Positions 25,354-35,237 are shown, counted from the stretch's first letter. The stretch: DNA of 64,000 nucleotides from Bacteroidetes bacterium OLB9 (GCA_001567255.1 LNBW01000017.1:1-64000); one strand, 5' to 3'. Notes: generated by a model not told the origin, from the letters alone. Numbers and translations: made by a program.

Positions 25354-25790
25354 AAGGAAAAGAATACTCAATTTTTATTGCTACTAACACCAATCTGTTA
25401 AATATATTCAAGATTTTAGGCAAAATTACACAAAATATTTATAACTTCATGATGTAAAGAAATTCATATTCCAAATGGCAACTATATACTAGGTCTTGAC
25501 CGTTTCCAAATTTCATTTTCCACACTTGAGGATGCTTCGACAGGCTCAGTGTAGAGGTGTGGATGGCTACTTTAACCACAATTACGCATAAGAAATTGAC
25601 TACATGAAAATGCTACTTCATATCTATTTCGGTACTTGTTTTTCTGTCCTCAACATAGTAAAACTATGCCTGCGGAATAAAAACTTCGAGCATCATAGCT
25701 ATTTTGTATCATTTCCCTTCGTCACAAAGCCTAATGAGTAGTATGGGTTAAAGTTATTTTGTTTGTTATTGCATGGTCGCTCGATGAGTG
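25354..25790. other. Intergenic, no supported gene
   Basis: About 440 bp. It contains the frequent Bacteroidota intergenic motif TTCGACAGGCTCAGTG near 25534 and a small palindrome CATAGTAAAACTATG near 25656. No gene or RNA recognised. Confidence 0.4.
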
Positions 25791-25860
25791 GACTATAACA
25801 TTAACATATGCGATGGAGCCGTCCGACTGGCGGCTCCATGGTTATACATTGTTAGTACGG
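25791..25860. repeat. Long imperfect hairpin after T9SS gene 1
   Basis: ATGGAGCCG (25813-25821) and CGGCTCCAT (25831-25839) pair perfectly around TCCGACTGG; imperfect pairing extends the arms to about 25800 and 25860 (TAACATTAACAT against ATTGTTAGTACGG). It starts 2 bp past the stop of the T9SS gene and could act as a terminator, but a nearly identical element after the second T9SS gene suggests a mobile or recombination function. Confidence 0.7.
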
Positions 25861-25861
25861 A

Positions 25862-27451
25862 TTATTCTATTATTATGATTTTGTGTCGTTCGTTAATGGT
25901 TTTATTGCTGATGTCAAAGATATACATTCCTGCTGGCACATCCCTTATATCAATTTCATTTTCTATATTTGTAAATGATTTTAATATTTGGCCATTTAAG
26001 TTGTAAATTTTAACTGACACAGGTGATTTTAAATTATTCATTCTTATAATTCCATGCGTAGGATTTGGGGAAATGGATAATTGATTACTTTTAGTTTGCT
26101 GGATCGTTGAACTTACTAAGCCTAAATCATGCCCATCTAAAACTAGCCATATCAAACCTTGATTATATAAATTTCTTCGACCGTTCAGAATCGTGTCTTT
26201 AGCTTGCTGAATACTTAAGATAATATCCCCGGATGAAAGTATTTTTGCATTTATGGGCGTAACTGCAATATTTTCTGGAAAAGTTTTTGCTTTTATATTG
26301 TATGTTAAACTATCACACACATTATATATTTCAATTCCATAACCATCTTCAGCATGCCGAGTAATAATGTAAGGACATTTTTGTTTTTTACTAAAAGTTG
26401 TAAAATAACTTCTTTTATAATAACCATTTTTTTGTGGGAGATTAAATTTTTGAATTAAGTCTCCTTTATGATTCAAGACATATCCGGTAGGCACAAATTC
26501 GTTACCATCAAATTTCATGGTTTCTAATAATACGATTTCTGAGTTTGCGTACCTTAGAAAATATCTACTAGGATTATCAGAGAATAGGTCTTCTAATACG
26601 ATTGACTTTACTGAATCAGTTACATTAAACGCTTTATCCCAAAATAATAGGCTGTAAGATCTCAATTTTTTAACTCCAGCTTTTACATCAAAACTTACAT
26701 ATCCTCCATCATAAGGCAACACTCCTCCAATTAATATATCATTCAGTTCCATTGGTAAATTTAACCAAGTAGTATCTGATTTTACATGGTTAAAATTCGT
26801 GTCAAACTTATGAATGGAATAATATTCTTCCACTTCTGTGATAGAACGTTTCATATAAATATAGCCCTTATCACATTCAAAGAGAAAGTTAGATATTTCA
26901 TTTGAATTAAATGCAAAGGAGCTATTACGGATAAATATATGATTAATTAGTTTGCCAGTTTCACTATTATATTTTCTAATTGACCAAGTTACGGGGACTT
27001 GTAAAAGCGTAAATATCAAATCGGTAGCCGGATAACTATCAATGGATTTAAAACTTAAGACATTTATAGTACCATCTTGAGAAATCCATAATTTTTGTGG
27101 CCACTCATGATATTCAAAAATACGTCGATCAAAGACATTTTTCCAGATTAAATCACCGGTTTTCAGATTTCTCTTTTGTAAAATCCCACCTTCTATTCCA
27201 TACAAACCTGCCATGTCAACAGTATATACGAATCCACCTTTTTCTATAGCCTCTAATTTATTATGAAGTGGGAATATATGATTTCTTCCGTCATATTTGA
27301 TATTGTCAATTATGGAGCTATCAATTGTAATATGACTCCAAAGAGGAAAAAAATTCTCAAATTGTAGTTTAGTGTATGGCAAAATTGGGCTTTGACCATA
27401 TACAAAATAGTGCAACAGTAGTAATGTTATTGTGAAATTTCTAGATTTCAT
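25862..27451 (-). CDS. Exported T9SS type A sorting-domain protein (copy 1)
   Basis: This 529-residue protein has a signal peptide (KSRNFTITLLLLHYFVYGQ) and a C-terminal T9SS type A sorting domain of ~75 residues (ISPNPTHGIIRMNNLKS... SVKIYNLNGQILKSF... IDIRDVPAGMYIFDIS). The middle is probably a beta-propeller; no enzymatic signature was seen. Gene 1 of a tandemly duplicated pair with the lipoprotein gene 67 bp upstream; paralogues are 28543-30217 (broken) and 50991-52685. Function is unknown; it would be secreted and cell-surface attached. Confidence 0.85.
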   Translation of the reverse strand: MKSRNFTITLLLLHYFVYGQSPILPYTKLQFENFFPLWSHITIDSSIIDNIKYDGRNHIFPLHNKLEAIEKGGFVYTVDMAGLYGIEGGILQKRNLKTGDLIWKNVFDRRIFEYHEWPQKLWISQDGTINVLSFKSIDSYPATDLIFTLLQVPVTWSIRKYNSETGKLINHIFIRNSSFAFNSNEISNFLFECDKGYIYMKRSITEVEEYYSIHKFDTNFNHVKSDTTWLNLPMELNDILIGGVLPYDGGYVSFDVKAGVKKLRSYSLLFWDKAFNVTDSVKSIVLEDLFSDNPSRYFLRYANSEIVLLETMKFDGNEFVPTGYVLNHKGDLIQKFNLPQKNGYYKRSYFTTFSKKQKCPYIITRHAEDGYGIEIYNVCDSLTYNIKAKTFPENIAVTPINAKILSSGDIILSIQQAKDTILNGRRNLYNQGLIWLVLDGHDLGLVSSTIQQTKSNQLSISPNPTHGIIRMNNLKSPVSVKIYNLNGQILKSFTNIENEIDIRDVPAGMYIFDISNKTINERHKIIIIE

Positions 27452-27518
27452 GGTTATAAAATTGACAAAACAAAGTGATCGAGGAATACCCTACACCACT
27501 TTATTTCTTGGCTAATTA

Positions 27519-28352
27519 TTAATTTACTTTAGAACATGATTCTGTACATTGGGAAAGATAAACACAACCAGGATATGGTCCTGGGTTGTATTGACATTCT
27601 TTTACTATTTCAACCGAGGTAGTAGATTCTAATTGACCTGTCGCCCTATCAATACAATAGATTGAAGTTCTTTTACAACAGCCATACCCACATCTAATAT
27701 CTTGCCAAGTTAAACCCTCTTTTGAAGAATAATTGAAGCATCTCCTAAAACAAGAGCCTTTGTAATTGTCCACAATGATATTTGCATCTAATTGAGGAAG
27801 ATCACAAAAGTAGGATTTGCTTGGGCTATTAGTAATAAATTGATTAACAAACGCTGCTTCCCATGCTGTCTCTAAATCGTAATTTAATGCATCAAGAAAA
27901 TTATTTAGCCCGTCAAAATCTTGTTGCCACCAAAGACTTAAAATTTGACCAAAAAGGCTGTCACATTCTGGATCTAATAACCATGGATAGTTGAATGTAA
28001 AGTTTTCACCTGTAACAAAATATGTTCCTCCTGTTTCTAGATCTGGACATATATAAATTTTAGCAACAACTGTAATCGGGCATCCTTGATAATCTATCAC
28101 ATACGTTTGCTGATAAGGGCCAAGACAATTAACGATATTTGGATCCTTGCATTCATCGTCTAATTTAACTTCGATGGGATCAGTCACTTTTTTGAGCCCC
28201 ATTGATTTTACTTGTACGGAAGCTAGTTGTATAAATTGTTCTTTAATGAGCTCCTGTTTGGCCTTCTCTTGATTTTCCTTTCCACAAGAATAGGTAACAA
28301 CCATAGCCAAAAAAACCACTAACACACCGAAAAGAATTTTTAAGTTTTTCAT
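27519..28352 (-). CDS. Cys-rich lipoprotein (duplicated)
   Basis: This 277-residue protein has a lipoprotein signal (KILFGVLVVFLAMVVTYSC, Cys at ~23) and a Cys-rich body with more than 15 cysteines, many in the C-terminal third (CRRCFNYS... CGYGCCKRTSIYC... CVYLSQCTESC), consistent with a disulfide-rich exported protein. No family recognised. It is transcribed 67 bp before a T9SS protein gene. A paralogous, broken copy (30247-30444) precedes the other T9SS copy with a near-identical leader, showing that the pair was duplicated as a unit. Confidence 0.7.
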   Translation of the reverse strand: MKNLKILFGVLVVFLAMVVTYSCGKENQEKAKQELIKEQFIQLASVQVKSMGLKKVTDPIEVKLDDECKDPNIVNCLGPYQQTYVIDYQGCPITVVAKIYICPDLETGGTYFVTGENFTFNYPWLLDPECDSLFGQILSLWWQQDFDGLNNFLDALNYDLETAWEAAFVNQFITNSPSKSYFCDLPQLDANIIVDNYKGSCFRRCFNYSSKEGLTWQDIRCGYGCCKRTSIYCIDRATGQLESTTSVEIVKECQYNPGPYPGCVYLSQCTESCSKVN

Positions 28353-28467
28353 TTTTAATAAATTTAATTTGTTAAAAAAACTCTTAGCACATCATAAATT
28401 TACTCATCCTTTTACCTATTTTACAATTTGACCACACGAGCCAGATTCCTCCGATTTTCTTCTTAAT
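28353..28467 (-). repeat. Duplicated leader/promoter region, copy 1
   Basis: Aligns by eye at about 85 percent with 30445-30570 (CTTAGCACATCATAAAT, ACTCATCCTTTTACC and others). Marks the 5' flank of both lipoprotein copies, so it is a duplicated control region. Confidence 0.6.
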
Positions 28468-28541
28468 CTGTACTAATGTCAAGTATAAGCGATGGAGTCG
28501 TCCGACTGGCGGCTCTATCGTCTTATATATTGTTAGTACGG
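28468..28541. repeat. Long imperfect hairpin after T9SS gene 2
   Basis: Left arm 28468-28500 and right arm 28510-28541 pair imperfectly over ~32 bp around TCCGACTGG, with edges CTGTACTAATG and TTGTTAGTACGG. It ends 1 bp before the stop codon of the T9SS gene at 28543. Same element as 25791-25860. Confidence 0.7.
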
Positions 28542-28542
28542 G

Positions 28543-30217
28543 TTATTCTATTTTTATGATTTTGTGTCGTTCGTTGATTTGGTTGTTTTTAATTTTTAAG
28601 ATATAGATACCTGATCTTAGGTTGCCTATATTAATTTCTGATGTCACATTGTCGTGGGATTGAACTAGGTTGCCTTTGATGTCATAAATATCGACTCTAG
28701 TAGGGGTGTCGAGATGGTCGATAGTCACTAATCCTGTGGTAGGATTAGGATATACTACTTGTTGAAGACCTATTTTTGTAGGATCTGATGTAGATACTGT
28801 TGTTGAACCCCTTTTAAGGTCTTCTAGATCATAAGCTAGAATTAAATTTGTATATCTTGCTTGGTTATTTTCGTCAGCAGATAGACCTAATGAATGGATA
28901 CCTGTAATTATAAGTTTATTATCTATCCAAAGTGTATGAAATGGGTAAAAATATTCTTGATTATCGCCTATAGCAAAAAAGGATGCTATATATTCCATCT
29001 CATTGTTTTCATTCATTTTGACTAAGTCAAATGATTGTTCCCTGTCTGTGTTTTTCGATTTATTGGCCCAAAACAATTTTAAAGTATCCGACAGATAGAT
29101 AGGTATGTATTCCAAATAGAATGTACCATCAGTTGTATTTATTTTATCCTCATGATCCAAAACTTTACCGGTATCATCCATCAGACAAAAAAGTTTAAAT
29201 TGCTTTCTTTCTATCACGTCGTAATATGTATCTATTATAAATAACTTGCCATCAAATTCTTTAAAAAAAATTCTTTTAGTGTGAGTCGTAAAACGGTAAT
29301 CAAAAATGGCGTATTCTGTAATGTCAATAGAGTTTACTAAATGAATATTGTTGATGTCTTTAATATTGAATAGATACAGCATATTTTTACCTGGATAACT
29401 TAACCCTGGTGGTGCTTCTAAGCTTTGAAGTACTGCGTAAATACTATCATTGACTTCTACTGCTTCAATTTTTTTTAAATATAAATCGATGAACGGGAAC
29501 TTGGGGGTCCATGATGATGGTTTTTAGATACCGAATAGAATCATGTGCTGCATTTACCAAACAAAAGGTAAGACCTCTTTCTGGATTTTCGCCTCCTGTT
29601 AAGTAAAGATATGACTTTAAATATAATGAATCTTCGATTAATCTATAATAAGTACCGTTAGTCGAACCTATTTTATCCGGGTATGTAGCCTTATTGGACT
29701 TGTCATAATACAATGTTCTTTGTCCTGTCTCAAAATCATAAACGGCTCTATAAGAATAGTCAAAGATTTGAATGTTATCATTTATTATTTTTCTACTACC
29801 ACAAAATTCTATATTTCCATCACTTCTTTTGTAAATAATTTTAGGATAAGAAACCCAGCCGATACTATCAATGGTCGCATCATATATGATATCTTCCCAT
29901 GCTATTTCACCGGTATTGATATTAATTTTTTGAACTATTAGTCCATCTAAAAATAATAAATCAGATGATGTTGGTACCACAGATATTAAAAAGCTATCTA
30001 TAACTAATTCTGTTTTCAACTGTGTGTCAATACAGGTATATGGATTCAAATTAAATTTTTTATCAGGATGGTTTTGAAATAGAGGATTTACTAAAACATG
30101 TTGCCAAAGAGGGTCTCCTTGTTTAAACTTGGGAAGGTAGGGCTGCTGAGCACTTAGAGTTAAATTCAAAAGGAGCAAACAAGTGGTTGATAAAAGAAGT
30201 ATTTTGGACAATTTCAT
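28543..30217 (-). pseudogene. T9SS type A sorting-domain protein (copy 2), frameshifted
   Basis: The first part (29465-30217, 250 codons) starts with signal peptide (KLSKILLLSTTCLLLLNLTLS) and ends in HRFIFKKN. The second part, 28543-29382, ends in a T9SS type A domain (QQVVYPNPTTGLVTIDHL... DIYDIKGNLVQS). The two join when one C is removed from the C5 run (plus-strand G5 29503-29507): DPKFPFIDLYLKKIEAVEVN. The corrected length is 557 codons, matching paralogues of 529 and 564. A single homopolymer indel explains it, so this may be an intact gene with a sequencing error or a real frameshift. Confidence 0.85.
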
Positions 30218-30246
30218 AAGCTATTATTATATAAAGTGATTGAAAA

Positions 30247-30444
30247 TTAAGGAAGGGTCACATTGTTGATGATTTGTGGCTTATATGGACTACAACCTGT
30301 TTTGTCGAGACAAGTCTGCCCAAAGATAGGTGAGTTTGAGCTAGTGGTGATATCCTGACTTTCTCTATCCTTCACACAAGAAATGGCAAAAACGGTAGCC
30401 AAAATAACTACTAACACACCTTTAAGAATTTTTTACTTTTTCAT
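30247..30444 (-). pseudogene. Lipoprotein remnant, paralogue of 27519-28352, early stop at codon 4
   Basis: The minus strand from 30444 reads M-K-K-stop then KILKGVLVVILATVFAISC... to a stop at 30247-30249, 65 codons in all. The signal and lipobox (VFAISC) correspond to the longer paralogue. The stop TAA stands where the paralogue has TTA. It is either a dead gene or would need a downstream non-ATG start. It retains the same promoter-like leader (30445-30570) and lies 30 bp before the broken T9SS gene. Confidence 0.7.
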
Positions 30445-30570
30445 TTTCAATAAATTTAATTTGTTTAAAAAAAATTCTTAGCACATCATAAATTCACTCA
30501 TCCTTTTACCCATTTTACAATTTTGTCACACGAGCCCGATGCTGCCGAATTTCTTTTTAATCCGTACTAA
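30445..30570 (-). repeat. Duplicated leader/promoter region, copy 2
   Basis: Matches 28353-28467 in order and most bases; ends at CCGTACTAACAT, equivalent to the hairpin edge of unit 1. Confidence 0.6.
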
Positions 30571-31312
30571 CATTTGTACATATACGCCATAAAAACCGCT
30601 CAAACTTTCGCTTTTTGGTGTTTTTTGCGTTTTAAATACATACCTCACTCATATCATGCTCATGACGGATGAGGCATCATTTTAATCTACACCGAGGTCA
30701 GATCACTACTCTTTGTGAAAGATAAAGGTTTTCTATACGCCTCATGATTTGGGGACTCGAACTTGGTGCAAGCGGTATGCTGATGCTTGCGTGCTAAGGC
30801 GCAGTCCGGCTATCTCATAAGGTCAGTAGATGATCATTGATCTGAGTAAACTACCAAATTAATTTTTATGATGGTTAAAGATAAACCCAATTTTTGATAG
30901 TTCAAAATATTTTACTAGGTATTAATTTTTTTGTAGCCCGGGACCTAAATATATTATTTTAAAAATGGACTAGGTAATAGTTATTTATATTGTGTTATAG
31001 TTGATATAGTGCTTGTTATCTAATTTTATTTCATCAAAATAGGATATCGTAACATAAAGTTTCTTTATCTTTTACATTTGATCGAGTCATCATTTTTTCT
31101 TACAAAAGGCTTCAAATTTTAAAAAAAGTGGATGGAATGATCAATCTTAGAAGTTCTAAAAGGAGAATATTGATTTTCTTAATGCTTCTGGCTTAAAATA
31201 GAGTGAGGCAGAAATTTGATTTATTCGAGGGGAAGACAGTAAGAAGAAGTTATAGATGGTTTTAAATCCTTGACAAACTCAATTTAGGAATAGGAAAAAT
31301 TCTTATTTTCAA
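30571..31312. other. Intergenic, no supported gene
   Basis: A ~740-bp AT-rich region. A stretch near 30753 (GACTCGAACTTGGT on the plus strand) resembles a tRNA T-arm on the minus strand, but the stem does not pair, so I do not call a tRNA. No gene is supported. Confidence 0.5.
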
Positions 31313-32746
31313 TTAAGTATCCACCATCCCCAATTTCTGAAAATCCTTGTTCAACACAATTTTTGTTAGTGTCAGTAAGTCTTGATGAGTGATAGCACTA
31401 TTGACGTATTCGCGATTGATGTGCATCAATTCATTGAGCCGAGATTTTAAATCAGCAATTGTAAGGTCACCGTTTTTAAACGATGCCAGTAATATCATCC
31501 ACGGAATCGATGGTGAGTAGATAATGCTGGTTTTGTTTTGATCATCACGATGTAAAAGCCGGAAGTTAGATGCTGTTTTGAGTGCTCCTGTGTAGTTTTT
31601 ATTGGTGAGCATGGCTTTGAGGTAGGCTGTAAAAAATAAGTGCCATCGATGTTCGATGATTTCCTTTTTATAAGCTGTAAGGAATACAAAGGCCTGGTTT
31701 TCTGCTAGAGCAGACTTGCCAGTATCGGTCAGTGCAAATACATTGTAGGCAGTATGACCGATCTTATTGTGCATATTGGGCGTAACCTTCGCTCGTGTTG
31801 CGGCATCTTTGAGTATGATAAGCGCTTCGTCGGGTCTTTTAGACCTTAGCAGCATGGCCGCCAGATTATTGACATAGTAAAGGTGGTCATTGTTTTTTTC
31901 CTTGATAGAATAGTAGCCACAGGTCACTGCCTTGTCAAACTGCTGCATGGATGCGTAGTAAAGGAGGTACTGGCTGTAGAAGTTGGTAACGATCCTTCTA
32001 GAGTAGAGTCTGCCGGAGGTCACTAATTTTTCAAATAGAATAAACATATCTGTCAGCAACTCATATCGGCGCGTGTTATGTGCGATGAAGACCAGTCTAA
32101 TCCATGCTAGTATCCGGTTGTAACCATCCAGATTTTCGTTGTAAAATAGAGATGACAACCACCGGATAGAGTCGTCATAGTCCATGTTTTTTTTGTATGC
32201 GTAGTCAGATATAATCTCACTGGTGGCTTCGTGTAGCTTGTCATTGACCAGTCTAGAAAATTCATAATCCGTCCGATGCCTATTGAGAAAGTTATGAATC
32301 AAAACATAGTCTTTGTGCCGCAGTCGGATCTGTAGGTAATGCCGGTACACTCGTGCCACATCGTAGATTTTAATAAAGTTAAAATCTGAAGGTTCTGTCT
32401 GGCTGATGACCCGTCGACATTCTCTGTCATCTGCTACAGAAAGACTGTCAGTGCGGATGAAATGCTCCCACTGTAAAATTTTTTCGAGGTTATAGTCCAC
32501 GTCAAGATTGGTGAGGATCTTTTCGCACCAGCTCTTGACGTAGCTATATTTGCGTTTATCTATGGAAGTGTCAAATTGGATTTTTTTCTCTGGATTGCCG
32601 GCTTGATCTATAATGCTGTGTAAGATAGCGATCTTCTCTTCGTCTTCAAACCGCTGAGACTGAAGTAAAAAATGGGCTTCGAGTGGCAAAATATGCGCTG
32701 CAAAGTCAGAGAATCGGGCCAGCTTTCCTTTCAATGGGTCAGACAT
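31313..32746 (-). CDS. Helical repeat protein (TPR-like), unknown function
   Basis: This 477-residue protein has no signal peptide and consists of alpha-helices with spaced aromatics and a TPR-like stretch (SYSKEKNNDHLYYVNNLAAMLLRSKRPDEALIILKDAA, ~285-320). Family not recognised. Its ATG immediately follows the fabG stop without spacing, so translation is coupled to the SDR gene. Probably cytoplasmic; it may serve as an assembly factor for the divergent fatty-acyl cluster, but no functional clue was found. Confidence 0.65.
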   Translation of the reverse strand: MSDPLKGKLARFSDFAAHILPLEAHFLLQSQRFEDEEKIAILHSIIDQAGNPEKKIQFDTSIDKRKYSYVKSWCEKILTNLDVDYNLEKILQWEHFIRTDSLSVADDRECRRVISQTEPSDFNFIKIYDVARVYRHYLQIRLRHKDYVLIHNFLNRHRTDYEFSRLVNDKLHEATSEIISDYAYKKNMDYDDSIRWLSSLFYNENLDGYNRILAWIRLVFIAHNTRRYELLTDMFILFEKLVTSGRLYSRRIVTNFYSQYLLYYASMQQFDKAVTCGYYSIKEKNNDHLYYVNNLAAMLLRSKRPDEALIILKDAATRAKVTPNMHNKIGHTAYNVFALTDTGKSALAENQAFVFLTAYKKEIIEHRWHLFFTAYLKAMLTNKNYTGALKTASNFRLLHRDDQNKTSIIYSPSIPWMILLASFKNGDLTIADLKSRLNELMHINREYVNSAITHQDLLTLTKIVLNKDFQKLGMVDT

Positions 32747-33490
32747 TTACAGAGTGATACCGCCATCCACACTGATTACAGCACCATTGATATAATCAGC
32801 TTCGTCAGAGGCTAGGAAGGCATTGATGTTGGCTATATCTTCCGGTTTACCTAAGCGTTGGAGCGGGACTTTAGCCTTCATTTTGTCTAAGACTTCTGCC
32901 GGCATAGCATCTAGGATTTCTGTATGCATAAATCCTGGTGCCACCGCATTAGCATTGATACCTTTACGGCCGAGTTCTTTGGCCCATGTTTGCGTCATGG
33001 CAATCACACCTGCTTTGGCTGCCGCATAGTTGGTTTGACCAAAATTGCCATATAAACCTACCACAGATGAGATACTGATGATTCTTCCAAATCCATTGGC
33101 GACCATGTGCGGTACCACACATCTGGTACAATTAAACACACCAGAAAGGTTGATATTGATAACTTGTTGCCACTGATCTTCCGTCATTTTCAGTAGTGTA
33201 GCATCACGGGTGATACCTGCATTATTGACTAAAATATCTATTTTACCGTATTTGACCATGATATCGTCCACCGCAGACTGGATAGATGCCATATCGCCGG
33301 TATTGACTTGGTAAAAATCAGACGTATGACCAGAGACGGTCATTTCGCTTTTGAGTTGCTCACCTCTTTCGGCATTGATATCCCAGTTAATAGTGACGGC
33401 ACCGAGAGATGCAAATTTCAAAAGAGTGGCTTTTCCAAGGCCTGAAGAAGCACCTGTGACGATTGCAACTTTTCCTTCTAATGTTCTCAT
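32747..33490 (-). CDS. FabG-like short-chain dehydrogenase (3-oxoacyl reductase)
   Basis: The 247-residue protein is a classical SDR: TGASSGLG (12-19) binds NAD(P), NNAG (89-92), catalytic Ser at 141/142, Tyr155 and Lys159 (YAAAK), and the C-terminal HTEILDAMPAEVLDKM-VPLQRLGKPEDIANINAFLASDEADYINGAVISVDGG pattern typical of FabG/PhaB. It reduces 3-oxoacyl-ACP or acetoacetyl-CoA to the 3-hydroxy form. It diverges from a plus-strand acyl cluster (symporter, KAS III-like, acyl-CoA ligase) across 262 bp and likely works with it. Naming it phaB or fabG would need more context. Confidence 0.9.
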   Translation of the reverse strand: MRTLEGKVAIVTGASSGLGKATLLKFASLGAVTINWDINAERGEQLKSEMTVSGHTSDFYQVNTGDMASIQSAVDDIMVKYGKIDILVNNAGITRDATLLKMTEDQWQQVININLSGVFNCTRCVVPHMVANGFGRIISISSVVGLYGNFGQTNYAAAKAGVIAMTQTWAKELGRKGINANAVAPGFMHTEILDAMPAEVLDKMKAKVPLQRLGKPEDIANINAFLASDEADYINGAVISVDGGITL

Positions 33491-33752
33491 AATATTTAAT
33501 ACTTATTTCAAAATTGTGATTCAATGAATTACAAAAATAGGGTATAATGGATTGTTTTCATTATAATATTGAAGATTAAAATAATTATTATTCAAATAGA
33601 CATACTATAATATACAGACATATAAAGCTGTAAGACAATATATTATGAAAAATAATTAATAATTATCACATCTAAATATAATGTTAATGCAATGTAACGT
33701 TAGATAAATATCCTAGATATTAGCATGAAAATTCAGAATAAACCCCGTAAAG
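33491..33752. promoter_or_regulatory. Divergent promoter region, fabG-like gene and symporter cluster
   Basis: A very AT-rich 262 bp between the two divergent start codons (33490 and 33753). It must hold both promoters. No motif was seen that can be assigned with confidence. Confidence 0.35.
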
Positions 33753-35237
33753 ATGAATTTAGCTCAAGCCACATTACTTACTTTGACGGTCTATGCTATC
33801 ATCACGCTATTGATTGTGTATAGAGGTGCTAAGCAGACCAAGGATATCAAAGATTTTACTCTGGGAATGGGATTTTCGCCCATTGTAGTAGGTTTGTCAC
33901 TGGCAGCGAGCATCACCAGTGCCGCTACTTTCATCATCAATCCGGGATTTGTAGCTCTATATGGATGGAGTGCCTTTCTGGCGATGTCCGTCGTATTGCC
34001 GATAGCTTTATTTATTTCACTAGTAGTGCTAAGTAAAAGCTTTAGAAAATACGGTACTAGTCAGCAGGCGATGACCATGGCTCAATGGATCGGCACACGG
34101 TTTAATAGTCGGGCATTTTCATTTTTCATGGTAGGGGCATCTATGCTACTGATTACTTTTATTGTATTGATTTGTGTAGGGCTGACTAAGGTTATTGCAG
34201 GCGCTTTAGGTGCAGATGAGCTGACGGTATTGATTATATTGGTAGTGTTTGTTTTTGGCTATACTATGTTCGGAGGTGCCAATTCTATGGTGTACACTAA
34301 TACGATTCAGGCTGTACTGATGATCGTAGTTGCCCTGATATTGCTGACTTCAGGTTATGAGTATTTTAGTGATGGGGTGAATGCTTTTTGGGATAAGTTA
34401 GCTGCAATGGATCCTAAGCTGATCGGAGCGTACAATGATAGCAGTCCATTATTCAGAGACTGGTTTGAAGTGATTTTTTGCAATTTTATAGTTGGAATTG
34501 CCATCGTTTGTCAGCCACACATTATCACTAAATCTCTGATGTTGAAATCGGACAAGGATGTCAATAAGTTTTTGATTGTTACAATTATTGTTGAGACATT
34601 GTTTTTTATGGTCTTGTTTGCCGGGTTTTATGCTCGGTTGATGTTTCCGGATCTGACGATGGATGGCGAACCAATGAAGATGGACGGTATCCTTACGGCC
34701 TATGTAGTCAAGCGATTTGCTACCGGAGTAGGCTTAATTGTGGTATTGGGGTTGATAGCAGCAGGATTATCTACGCTGGAAGGACTAGTACAGTCTGTAT
34801 CTGCAAGTATTACAAATGATCTCATCGTACCTCTCAAGCATTGGGAAGGACAAACTAAGAAAATTAATATCACCAATAGGATTGTAATCATCGGGATGGC
34901 AATCATCAGTATTATCATCAGCTATGAACAATTGGTTCATCCTAATCTTAGTGTAGGTATTCTGGCACAAAATGGCGTCTATGCTTATTTCTCGATGGCA
35001 TTTGTACCGGTTTTGTTTGGTATTTTTTTCAAAAATACACCTAAGCAGGCAGCTTTTGGTGCGGCCATTGCTGCTTTTATAGTTCACTTTTCAGTTTATT
35101 ATGGTTCGCTTACAACTTATACTTCCGGTACTGTTAAAAACCCTGCAGTAGCAGCAGCATTGGCTATTTTAGCTGCGCTACTCACAGGAAGTATTTTATA
35201 TAAAATATATCAGCAAAAACCTTTGATTACCGATTAA
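33753..35237 (+). CDS. Sodium:solute symporter (SSS family)
   Basis: A 494-residue membrane protein with ~13 helices and SSS-family traits: TKDIKDFTLGMGFSPIVVGLSLAASITSAATFIINPGFVALYG, then GANSMVYTNTIQAVLMIV, and RFATGVGLIVVLGLIAAGLSTLEGLVQSVSASITNDLI near residue 330-360. Na+ drives uptake of an organic solute: candidates for the related subgroup include monocarboxylates and amino acids; none can be chosen from sequence. It is the first gene of the plus-strand cluster with a KAS III-like enzyme and an acyl-CoA ligase (24 bp and 14 bp gaps), suggesting uptake of the substrate that these enzymes activate. Confidence 0.9.
   Translation: MNLAQATLLTLTVYAIITLLIVYRGAKQTKDIKDFTLGMGFSPIVVGLSLAASITSAATFIINPGFVALYGWSAFLAMSVVLPIALFISLVVLSKSFRKYGTSQQAMTMAQWIGTRFNSRAFSFFMVGASMLLITFIVLICVGLTKVIAGALGADELTVLIILVVFVFGYTMFGGANSMVYTNTIQAVLMIVVALILLTSGYEYFSDGVNAFWDKLAAMDPKLIGAYNDSSPLFRDWFEVIFCNFIVGIAIVCQPHIITKSLMLKSDKDVNKFLIVTIIVETLFFMVLFAGFYARLMFPDLTMDGEPMKMDGILTAYVVKRFATGVGLIVVLGLIAAGLSTLEGLVQSVSASITNDLIVPLKHWEGQTKKINITNRIVIIGMAIISIIISYEQLVHPNLSVGILAQNGVYAYFSMAFVPVLFGIFFKNTPKQAAFGAAIAAFIVHFSVYYGSLTTYTSGTVKNPAVAAALAILAALLTGSILYKIYQQKPLITD

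Noticed and set aside
18598..25371. Canonical integron attC sites
   Set aside because: Repeat ends contain CTAAC cores but fail the RYYYAAC/GTTRRRY consensus, and no intI is in the window; kept only as a cassette-like hypothesis.
30740..30830. tRNA-like sequence on the minus strand (GTTCGAGTCCC)
   Set aside because: The T-arm stem does not pair and no cloverleaf could be built.
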